From: JAGVNX01 sp035290965
GTDB lineage: Archaea > Iainarchaeota > Iainarchaeia > Iainarchaeales > GCA-2688035
Reading direction: 5' to 3'
Assembly: GCA_035290965.1 (NCBI GenBank)
Contig: DATDTD010000050.1
Span: 1 to 13,465, forward strand
DNA length: 13,465 bases
Part shown: positions 1-8,400 of the stretch, in pieces
How the letters are laid out: every line of letters begins with the position of its first letter
Position numbering within the stretch: the first letter of the stretch is position 1
The notes under the pieces: generated by a model
Seen by the model: the letters and a program-made list of their open reading frames with translations, nothing else
The model's database searches: none
What the model was told of the DNA's origin: nothing
Program-made: the position numbers and the translations under genes

Positions 1-46
1 TAAAGCAAAAAAATTAAGAAGATTTATTTTAATTATCAAAGTAAAA

Positions 47-60
47 CTTTTTAAATGCGC
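47..60 (-). promoter_or_regulatory. Possible TATA box for a gene left of the window
   Basis: Read on the minus strand this stretch is GCGCATTTAAAAAG, which resembles an archaeal TATA element. No start codon follows within the remaining bases, so the gene would begin outside the window. The rest of 1-105 is AT-rich 3' flank of the nucleotidyltransferase gene, with a minus-strand T7 run at 8-14. Weak call: AT-rich DNA gives such matches by chance. Confidence 0.22.
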
Positions 61-105
61 TTTTTTTGTTAGACTGGCCGCAATTTGCTTGTTTTTTGCA
101 AAATT

Positions 106-750
106 TTATATTGCCTTTTGTGCTTTCTTTATTTTTTCCATTATTTCCTTTTTCCTTTTGGCGAATTCTCTGTATTTTAGCCCGAGATAGCGTTCAGAAT
201 CTTTGGGATTGAACCGCGCAATTTCCCCTGTTAATTCTTTTGCAAGAGTTTCTTTTTTGTATTTGCCCAGCAGTTCAAAATATTTCCTGAAATTTAAAGG
301 ACAGTAAATAAGAATCGTAAGTATGTCTATTATATCTTTCTGGCCTTTTACAGTACTTCTCCTGTCGATTTCCGCCCCCTGCTTGAGAATGAGCAGTGCC
401 TCACAGATTATTGTATTTATTCCGTCTATTTTTACTCTTTCTTTTACAAGGGCTTCTATTGGAAGTGCCAGTTTCGAATAGAACTGCACATAAATGTCAA
501 TGTCGAAGCCGGTCATTTTGACTTCGTATTTTTTTAGCCTGTCGTTTTTCTCGAGAACATATTTTTCCTTTAGTCTTGAAAGCTCTGCAAAATCAACAAT
601 TATGTCAATGTCCCTGCTCTTATGCTGTTTAGTCCAGAGCCAAACGCTCCAGCCGCCAATTACAGTCAACTCTGTTTCCATTGAGAGTTCCTGCAGCTTC
701 TTCCAGCTCTCCTGTGTGAGGCTTTCATGCCAAAACTCTTTTGCTTTCAT
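106..750 (-). CDS. AbiEii-like nucleotidyltransferase (probable type IV toxin component)
   Basis: A 214-aa cytoplasmic protein of the nucleotidyltransferase superfamily, probably the toxin-like half of an AbiE-type pair. The active-site signature is visible: VIGGWSVWLW at residues 30-39 (the hGG motif), RDIDIIVDF at 46-54 with D47 and D49 as the metal-binding pair, and D83/D85 in FDIDIYV as candidate third carboxylate. LILKQGAEIDRR followed by KGQKDIIDIL (about 120-144) matches the Lys/Asp helix typical of AbiEii-type proteins. I chose the ATG at 750 because it overlaps the TGA of the upstream regulator (ATGA), a translational-coupling arrangement. The frame stays open upstream to 819, but that would overlap the regulator by 73 bases. 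In known NTase toxins such as the MenT family the activity adds nucleotides to tRNA. Whether this protein does so, or is a housekeeping minimal NTase, cannot be read from sequence. Confidence 0.82.
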   Translation of the reverse strand: MKAKEFWHESLTQESWKKLQELSMETELTVIGGWSVWLWTKQHKSRDIDIIVDFAELSRLKEKYVLEKNDRLKKYEVKMTGFDIDIYVQFYSKLALPIEALVKERVKIDGINTIICEALLILKQGAEIDRRSTVKGQKDIIDILTILIYCPLNFRKYFELLGKYKKETLAKELTGEIARFNPKDSERYLGLKYREFAKRKKEIMEKIKKAQKAI

Positions 751-1316
751 TGAAAAAAACCCGCTTTTTGTTTCAGCGCCTTTATGAATTCTTTTGCGTA
801 CCATTCTTTGAGATTCCAAAGGTCAACAAACATTAGTTCAACAGAAACAATTTTTTCTTCACCCAGCATTTCCTCTTTCTGGAGCACTATGAGATTAGCA
901 GGGCCTTCTCTTTGCGGAAACCTTTTCCGAATTTCAAAAAGCTCTTCTTCTCCTGCATACACAAAAACCTCGCTGTAATCTGCCGGAACCTCGTTGAAAC
1001 TCAATCTGAAAGCGCTAAAAGCAGTAAAAATAATTCCTGCAGGCATAAGCCTCTCAATTTCAATCACAGGACTATCTACTCTTGTGCTGTAAACAATATC
1101 CTTCACAATATTTCTCGCACTCGCCCAGTACATGACAGCCTTTTCCCTGTCCACCAGCCTCAAGCCAAACTTTCTTATCTCAATTGCACCAATCCTTGCA
1201 AGCGGCTCAACTGCATTATTCACAGTGCTCAAAGAAATCCCGAGCTTTTCGGCTATTTCCTTCTGCGTTTTTGCACCCCGAAAAAGCTCAAGAAACACTA
1301 GTTCTGTTTTCCGCAT
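747..1316 (-). CDS. Winged-helix regulator, AbiEi-like (probable antitoxin and autorepressor)
   Basis: A 189-aa protein, first gene of the operon with the nucleotidyltransferase. Residues ~1-55 form a winged helix-turn-helix: FRGAKTQKEIAEKLGISLST is the HTH, followed by VNNAVEPLARIGAIEIRK as recognition helix and wing. The C-terminal half (MPAGIIFTAFSAFRLSF, then VELMFVDLWNLKEWYAKEFI near the end) resembles the AbiEi-type C-terminal domain, where a conserved VDLW-like strand precedes the last helix. In AbiE systems the first protein represses the operon and counters the NTase. The ATG at 1316 is preferred over an in-frame TTG at 1334 because the TATA box centre lies about 27 bp upstream, so the transcript would start at or next to this ATG. 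AbiEi identity is by domain order, operon context and motif resemblance. A chromosomal regulator/NTase pair without toxin activity is the alternative. Confidence 0.78.
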   Translation of the reverse strand: MRKTELVFLELFRGAKTQKEIAEKLGISLSTVNNAVEPLARIGAIEIRKFGLRLVDREKAVMYWASARNIVKDIVYSTRVDSPVIEIERLMPAGIIFTAFSAFRLSFNEVPADYSEVFVYAGEEELFEIRKRFPQREGPANLIVLQKEEMLGEEKIVSVELMFVDLWNLKEWYAKEFIKALKQKAGFFQ

Positions 1317-1336
1317 ATAACAATATTCGTACAAAG

Positions 1337-1356
1337 TTATTTATAAACATTTCGAT
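1337..1356 (-). promoter_or_regulatory. TATA/BRE core promoter of the regulator-NTase operon (leaderless)
   Basis: On the minus strand the sequence reads ATCGAAAT then GTTTATAAATAAC. The second part is an excellent archaeal TATA box and the purine-rich CGAAA just upstream fits a BRE. The TATA centre (about 1343) is about 27 bp from the ATG at 1316, which places the transcription start at the start codon. No Shine-Dalgarno sequence is present, as expected for a leaderless mRNA. The same 13-mer GTTTATAAATAAC recurs at 10748-10760. Confidence 0.72.
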
Positions 1357-1372
1357 AAAATTCGAAAACAAT

Positions 1373-1388
1373 ATATTTGAGCAAATAT
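1373..1388. promoter_or_regulatory. Palindrome upstream of the regulator promoter, candidate operator
   Basis: ATATTTG-AG-CAAATAT is a perfect 7-bp inverted repeat with a 2-bp spacer, lying about 17 bp upstream of the BRE/TATA and 57-72 bp upstream of the ATG of the winged-helix regulator. AbiEi-type antitoxins are known to repress their own operons through inverted repeats in the promoter. That this palindrome is the site is inference; short AT-rich palindromes also occur by chance. Confidence 0.35.
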
Positions 1389-1459
1389 GCCTTATTAAAG
1401 CTTTTTCACAGGTTTTACCAAGTTCATAGCATGAAAAAATTTGTTTTTCTTTTTTTTGC

Positions 1460-1492
1460 AAAAAAAAACTTGTTTGGCTTTGGCAAAAAAAA
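1460..1492 (-). terminator. Oligo-T terminator after the membrane-protein gene
   Basis: Directly after the TGA (1493-1495) the minus strand carries a T8 run (1492-1485), and after about 16 bases a T9 run (1468-1460). Archaeal RNA polymerase terminates at oligo-U tracts without needing a hairpin, so this fits the 3' end of the giant-gene operon. Confidence 0.55.
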
Positions 1493-2317
1493 TCAGCGTA
1501 TTTGCAGTGTAATCTGCATTGCAGCCCTGCTTCCCACAAAATCAGTGGCATTATAATAAAGCGAATGCACGTTCCTCCACTGCTCTGCAAGCGCGGAATC
1601 GGGCGCCCTTGTCTTCAAAAAAACCTTGACTGTTTTCTGCACGGCTTCGGGCAAGACTGTTATTTTCACTTCAACTGCCTTTGCCCAGTCCTTGTCAAAC
1701 TTCGGAAAGCTCGGCCCCAACAAAAAGCCGCTGCCGCTTTCCGCATCAAGCGAAACCTGCACAAACTGCGCATCTGAAGGATTTTCAAATTCAGGCTCAA
1801 GCCTCAGCCCCTGAAAACTCCTTACTCCGAAGCCCGAATGGAAAAAAAACCTTGCTTCAACTGTTTCACCTGGCTTTGCCGAAAGAGAACTGCTTTCAGG
1901 AAAAGAGCCGTAGCCTATTGCGCCGTAATGCGTTGCAACGGGATTTTCCCAGTATTGCAGGCCCTGGGTTTCAAAGTTGCTGTAAAACTCGGGCTGGGAA
2001 AAAAACTGCTTTGAAAAAAAACCGCTGTCGGAAAATTTTCCGCTTGCGTAAGCCTGCATTATTGAAACAAAGCATTTTGGAGGGTTTGGAAGCGCCTCAA
2101 AAACAGCGCCCGGAATGTTATAAGAAGACCTGTTCAGGTCAATGCAGCCGTTTATGTCAGTGCCCGCAGAAAAGCCCTGCCCGGTTTCTGGGGGAAAAAA
2201 AGCGCCTGAATTAAAAAAAACAAAAAAAACAACAATAATGCAGGCAGCTGTTGCTAAAACAACCGCAACTGCCCGCGCCTTTGGAAAATTTTTTTTTTTA
2301 AAGGAAAATTTCTGCAT
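1493..2317 (-). CDS. Single-span membrane protein with the QPEFYxNF/GYG domain (paralogue of the gene at 11559)
   Basis: A 274-aa protein of unknown function. A short basic N-terminus (KKKNFPKAR) is followed by one membrane span at about 16-35 (AVAVVLATAACIIVVFFVFF), then an extracytoplasmic domain. The domain contains QPEFYSNF (108-115), GLQYWENP, IGYGSFP, RFFFHSGFGVRSFQGLRL, GFLLGPSFPKF, DWAKAVEVKI and a C-terminal HSLYY...ITLQIR. All of these align in order with the 331-aa protein at 11559-12554. I chose the ATG at 2317: it comes 17 bp after the stop of the giant gene with TAGG upstream (2330-2327), and it yields a clean membrane anchor. The reading frame is open further upstream to 2644, but only as the out-of-frame shadow of the giant gene. 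Two Cys (58, 82) precede the shared domain. The context suggests a partner or anchor for the secreted giant; I do not recognise a named family. Confidence 0.8.
   Translation of the reverse strand: MQKFSFKKKNFPKARAVAVVLATAACIIVVFFVFFNSGAFFPPETGQGFSAGTDINGCIDLNRSSYNIPGAVFEALPNPPKCFVSIMQAYASGKFSDSGFFSKQFFSQPEFYSNFETQGLQYWENPVATHYGAIGYGSFPESSSLSAKPGETVEARFFFHSGFGVRSFQGLRLEPEFENPSDAQFVQVSLDAESGSGFLLGPSFPKFDKDWAKAVEVKITVLPEAVQKTVKVFLKTRAPDSALAEQWRNVHSLYYNATDFVGSRAAMQITLQIR
2289..2299. repeat. Homopolymer run (A11 on the coding strand) near the 5' end of a membrane-protein gene
   Basis: The minus strand has eleven consecutive A at codons 7-10 (KKKN) of the 274-aa membrane protein. Runs this long are prone to replication or transcription slippage. 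The current length keeps the frame open. Confidence 0.85.
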
Positions 2318-2334
2318 AAAAAAAAACCTACTGT

Positions 2335-2490
2335 TTATGCAAGAACACAATGGCCTGCACCATCGCAGGTGGCACCGCCGTCGCAGTAGCCCGGGTCTTC
2401 CTGCCCGTTTGCAATAAAAGTCTGCCCGCAGATTCCGCCTGTGCATGTCTGGGCATAACACGTATTTTTTGGGCATTGCGACGCCGCAGT
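2335..2490 (-). other. C-terminal 8-Cys module of the giant protein
   Basis: Residues 2687-2738 hold eight cysteines spaced CxxxxxC, CxxxxC, CxxxxC, then a 14-residue gap, and CxxxxxCxxxxxC, ending DGAGHCVLA. The even Cys number and Gly/Asn-rich spacing suggest a disulfide-stabilised extracellular knot. I cannot assign a named family with confidence. Confidence 0.6.
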
Positions 2491-5400
2491 GCACTGGGCT
2501 GTCGAGCTGCGAACGTTTACGTCTGCCCTGCCGACTGCAGCGCTGTTGAAGTCCCCCCAGATGAAAATATTCAGGTCCTGGGTATTGCCTGTATAAGTTG
2601 CTATTCCAATGTTTCTTGTGGTTAGCGGAATTACTTCCGTACAATTAGAATCAGTGTTGCCGGTGCATGCCCATGCCCATCCTGCATAAATCTTCGAAAC
2701 TTTCAGATGCAGTGTTGGCGACAGGGACTGGTTAAAGTCAAGCATAACATTGAAGTCAGAACTTGAAGTGCTCTGGTTGTCGTAAACAAAAAAAGGTATA
2801 AGGCTTGTCTGTCCTTCAGGGTCAACCTTGTTCTGGTCCGCCAATCCCGTTAAATCAGTTGCCTCAAAATATCCCTTCTGGCAGGCTCCGCTTCCGGAAT
2901 CAATTCTTCCTTTTCCGTTAGTGCAGCCGCTCGAAGGCAGCATCAATGCAAAGGAATAATTCACAGAGGCTATTACAAAGCTGTTCAATTGCCTGTATAT
3001 CTCAGTGCCGTTTCCGTCAATTGCCCTTGCCTGCACAAGATAGTTTGTGTCAACAGTTGCTGCAGACGCGTCCCAGACATAAGTACAATTAGAATCCATT
3101 GTTGTGTTAGGCAGCGCTGCATTGCAAGTCCAGGAACCATAATTCTGGTACAAATACAAAACATTCTGGTCAAGAGTTGCAGACTTCAAGATATTCAAAT
3201 CAAGATTAACAACAGAATTAACTGAATTCGAAGAAACATTAAAATCAATCAAAATATTTCCAGGAGAATAAGTTCCAACAGCAGGATTAACAACAAAAAT
3301 ATAAGGGGAATTCTGGTCGGCATGCCAGCCGGGAGTCCTGTTGTAATCCAAACGATTGTCATAGCGGACAGTCCTGCCCTGGAACCAGGAATCAGTACCA
3401 GTGCTTGAACTGCCAATTCCCTGCAACTGTGCTATTCCATAAGAATTCAATAAGAAGTTTCTGTCTGAATTTGTGTCTGTTGTGCTGTCGCTTGCAAACG
3501 GAGTTGCTCCCAAATAAACGCTCTGTGTCCCTTCAGTATAACCTGCCGTGTTTGTATCGTTTGCCCAAAAGGCATTGAAGTTTGAATCAAGTTCTCCTCC
3601 GGAAGTTGAAACCGCTGTTCCTGTGTTGTACGCAAAAATATTGTTGTAAGCATTCAGCAATATTCCGTTTAAGTCCTGTGTATGAATTGCTCCGCCTGCT
3701 GCTGCTGAATTGTTGAAAAAGGTGTTGTTGTAAAAATTCTGGATAATGTTTTTGTCATAGATGCCTCCGCCGTTTATATCCGCAGAATTGTTTTTTATGA
3801 CATTATTGTAAAAAGATTCTATTCCCGCGATAAGATACATTCCCCCGCCGTCGGTTGCGCTTGAATTGGAACTGATTGTATTGTCATAAAAATTCAAAAT
3901 TTCCTTCTGAACCCAAATCCCGGCTCCATGGTTTGTAGTTGAATTGTTCGAAAAAGTGTTGTTGTAAAGATTTGTTATGCCGCAACCCACATATAATCCG
4001 GCTCCGCGCGCGGCATTGTTGTCGTTAAAAGTGTTGTTGTAAAAATTTGTTATTGTAGTGGAAAAAGTGCTGCTGCACTGCATTGCCCCTCCCCAGCCTC
4101 CTTTGTTATTGTTCAAAGTATTATCATAAAAATTAGTAATAATGGCAGTGCCTCCCAAAACAAGCCCGCCTACATAAGCACCGACAGCGCCCGTAAGAAC
4201 ATTCCGGCTTATTATGTTGCCATAAAAATTGTTAGTTGAACCGATAAGAAACATTCCGGGAGCAGTTCCATTTGAACTGTTGTTTGTAATAGTATTATTA
4301 TAAAAATTCCTTACTACGCCGCCGTTTATGGCTACTCCAACGTACCTTCCGCTTGTTGCACGATTGTTTTTGACAGTGTTATTGTACATATTGTCAACTG
4401 TCCCTGCACTAACAACTATTCCCACGCCGCTCAAAGAACCGCCGTTATTGTCATGAATATTGTTGTCGTGAATCTCGCCTATATACCTGCGGATTACAAG
4501 CGCCTGCATTGCAAAACCGATATTCAAATCCGAAAAAGAATTCGCATCGGAAGTAATGCCGGCGCTGTTAGAAAACCAGATTGCAGTGTTATAATCCGCA
4601 GGCACAGGAGTTCCAGTGCTTCCGGCAACAGTCTGCCCAACAGAATCATCGTTTTGAGAAGTAAAAACAATTTTGCTGGCGCTTGTTCCCTGAGCCTTCA
4701 AAACACCCTTGTTCAAAATGCGCAAAAAAGAACCCGCGCTAATGGGGCCGTTTGCAACATACTTTACAACAGCGCCCGGCAAAATAGTCAACTGGCAGTT
4801 TTCAACATCAACATTCCCGTCAACATTCAAAAAATAAGTATTCCCATCATACCAGGTAACGTTTGCGTCTCCGGAATTGCAGATGGATTTTGTATAAGTA
4901 GTCAACAAAGGATTAGCGGGAGTTTCTATTCTGAAACTGTTTATTTGCGCATAAATTCCTGTTCCGTTCCCGTCAATCGCGCGCGCCTGAACCAAATAAT
5001 TAGTATCAACAGCAGCACCAGAAGCGTCCCAGACATAAGTACAATTAGAATCCATTGTTGTGTTAGGCAGCGCTGCATTGCAAGTCCAGCTGGCATAATT
5101 CTGGTACAAATACAAAACATTCTGGTCAAGAGTTGCGGATTTCAAAACATTCAAATCAATATTCACAACAGAATTAACTGAATTCGAAGAAACATTAAAA
5201 TCAATGGAAATATTGCCGGGCTCATAAGTGCCGACAGCGGGATTAACAACAAAAACATACGGAGAATTCTGGTCATAATGAAAACCCGCAGTCCTGCCAT
5301 AATCCAAGCGATTATCAAAACGAACAGTCCTGCCCTGGAACCAGGAGTCTGTTCCAATGGCATTATCCCCGTTTCCCTGCAGCTGCGCTATTCCGTATGA

Positions 5401-8400
5401 ATTGTACAAAAAGTTCCTGTCGCTTCCATCATCAATGAAAGGAGTTGCTCCCAGGTACAAAGTGGCTGCTCCTTCAGTAAATCCGCTTGTGTTTGCATCG
5501 TTTGCCCAGTAGGCATTGTTGTTCGGCGTTGAAATTATGCCTTTGGTGCTTTGGACTGCGGTTCCATAGCTGTAGGAGAGAATATTGTTTTTGAAATTAG
5601 TGAGTATAGCGCATTTTTCTCCCGCCACCTGCGAAGTATCTAACATAATTGCGCCGCCGCCGATTGCATTGGAATTGCTGTCAAAAAAAGTGTTGTTGTA
5701 AAGATTTGTAATTGTTGCATTTGAAAGGCAGGAGCCCTCGTCTCCTGAGCCGAAAAGATAAAGCGCCCCCCCTGAAGAAGCCGAATTTTTCTTAAAAATA
5801 TTGTTATACAGGCTTCCAACAGTCAGGGTTACTGTTCCGCCGAAGAAATTCACTGCTCCGCCCTTTCCTGTTATTGTAGAATTGTTTGAAAAAGTATTAT
5901 TGTAAATATTCGTAGTGGATACTGAGGAGTATAATGCGGCTCCGCCCCCGCTTGTGCTTCTGTTGTTTGAAAGCGTGTTATTGAAAAAATTAGTAAGCGT
6001 AGTTGTAGCTGCACTGGTTACTCCTGCTCCGTTGCCGCTTGTTGTGCTGTTGCCTGAAATCAGGTTGCCGTAAAAATCAGTAATTGTGCCGCCATTGTAT
6101 ACGGCTCCGCCGCCGTTTATGGCTGAATTGTTTGAAATTATGTTATTATAAAAACTTGGAATTGTGCCGGCATTGTATATTCCTGTTCCTAAACCGCTTG
6201 TGCTGTTGTTGTCTTTTATTGTGTTGTTGTAAAAACTTGCGATTACGCCCATGTTTAATATTACACCCGCCCCGTTTTTTGTGCCCGAATTATTGTCATG
6301 AATATTGGAATCATAAATTGAATTAACAGTCCTGCTGACTACGATTGCCTGCCTTGCAAAACCTATGTTCAAATCAAAAAAATCGTTTGCATCGGAAGTA
6401 ACCCCCGCGCTCGGAGAAAGCCAGAATGCAGAATTATAATCAGCCCTATTCGGAGTTCCGGAACTTCCTGAAATAGTCTGCCCGGCAGAATCATCGTTTT
6501 GAGAAGTAAAAACAATCTTGTTAGCAGAAGTTCCCTGCGCCTTCAAAACACCCTTGTTCCAAACACGCAAAAAAGAACCCGCGCTAATAGGGCCATTAGC
6601 CTTATACTTTACAACAGCACCAGGCAAAATAGTCAACTGGCAGTTTTCAATGTCAACATTCCCGTCCACATTCAAAAAATAAGTGTTTCCATCATACCAG
6701 GTAACGTTTGCATCACCCGTATTGCAGACTGATTTTATATAATTAGTAGTCAAATTAGCCAGTATAGTTACATTAACATCCATATTGGTCAAATTTGAAT
6801 AATTAACATCCGCACTCCAGTTTGAATCAATCTTTGACCTGATTGTATAGGTTCCGACTGCAGTCGGTGTAACCTGAAGCGGGAAATAGTTTGTGTCTGC
6901 GTCATTCATCAGGTTGTCTCTTCTTGAAGCAAGCCCGCTTGAAACATACAAAGGGCTTGCACTTGCAGTATTCATGTCAAACCATCTTCCAGTGCAGCCG
7001 CCTGCAGGAGCAACACAATATTGCAGCTGCACATTTGTATCGCCGCAGGAATAATTCCTGCAGGAGCCCAGCACATTCACATCAAAAGCAGTTGTGTTTA
7101 TTTTGCTTGAGTTGTTTGCAGGGGAAATAATGCCTGTATTCAAATCCCCGGCAATCCGAATTGTAGCAGGCGCAGTAAGGTTTGCATCGTTATAGTTCAA
7201 GCCCCAGTTCGTTGTTCCAATAGCACTAACGGGGGTTATTCCATAAAACTCTATTTCTGCGACAATTTTATCGCCCCTTGCAAAAGTTATTTGGCTGCCT
7301 GCTGCTGCCAGCCTTATGTTTGTGCCTGTAAATTCAGTGCCCTCGCTTGTAGGGGCAACAACCACTGTGCCTTTTGCATCCGCAGTTGTCCAGCCGTAAA
7401 TCGCAGCCCTTAACTGCAGATCGTCGTTTGTCCCGCTCTCTGAAAACCTGCCTCCGACAGCCCATGTTCCGGCTCCAATTGTCTGCGCAACCAATGGCGG
7501 GGAAGTATAGGAAGCAATCGCTAAATTGCCAGATGCTCCGCCATATTCTGTGTTTGACCTGTTTTCACTGCTGGCAGAGGCAGTGTCGTTCATTCCATAG
7601 CCTGCCCAGTCGTTCTGGACAAAACTGTCTCCGGAAGCAGAGGCATTCGGCATTGGCTCTGTGGCGGCAAAATCAGCGCTTGCCTTGAAATAAAAAACAG
7701 TATTCGGGGTTGCGTCGACAGCAACCATCCAGGCGCGCGCTTCGGAAAAAGAATTGTTTGAATCTTCTTCATAAATTTCAATCGGCCCAAGGAGATAAAG
7801 CCAGGGCTTTCTGCCGGGAACAGAATAGGAATAATTCAGGGCTGCCTTTCCCTCGGCATCAAACTCGACATTCTCCCACTCGATAATTTGCTCTGTTTCA
7901 GCCTGCAAAATTGAAACTCTCGGATCGTCAATCTGCTCTTCGGTTGTTTCTTCCCCGTTCTGCTTCTCCAGAACAATTTTTTTAGGCATTACAAAAAATT
8001 CTTTCGGGACAAATTCCTTTACATTAACTGTTTTCTGCCCGTGCAGGGCAGTTAACTGGAGTTCGACTGAAATCGGCTGCCAGGCAGGGTCGATTTTTGT
8101 GGCAGTCAATCTTATAATGTCAAAATCAAAATCCTGCGCAACAAGAAAGCCCGTCTGTATTGCAGTGTCAATGCTCGGGGCAGTTGCCTGCACCTGAACA
8201 TCATAAGTTCCCTCTTCGGAAACAACTGCCTTTGCCACATAAATTCCCGAACTTGTTGTTTCCAAAATTTTTCCGTTTGAAGTTGAAAGGATTTCTGTTT
8301 TTCCGCTTGGAGAAACAAGCGCCATTGAAACCTCTGCCCCAGCAACGCCATAGCTTGCGCTGTCAAGGACGACTATTTCAAATTCTGCTGTTTCAGAGGG

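Noticed and set aside
751..819. Longer nucleotidyltransferase start at 819
   Set aside because: It would overlap the regulator by 73 bases; the ATGA overlap at 747-750 is a natural start.
2318..2644. N-terminal extension of the 274-aa membrane protein, giving 383 aa
   Set aside because: It overlaps the 3' end of the giant gene in another frame, reads as Arg/Cys-rich nonsense, and lies before a proper start with a membrane span at 2317.
4453..5181. Plus-strand open frame of 242 codons
   Set aside because: Antisense to the giant gene; it has no recognisable domain, and a similar frame appears at the other repeat copy only because the DNA is duplicated.
3068..5205. Repeats considered as a CRISPR array
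   Set aside because: The exact repeats are two-copy, about 1.95 kb apart, of unequal length and in frame within one protein.
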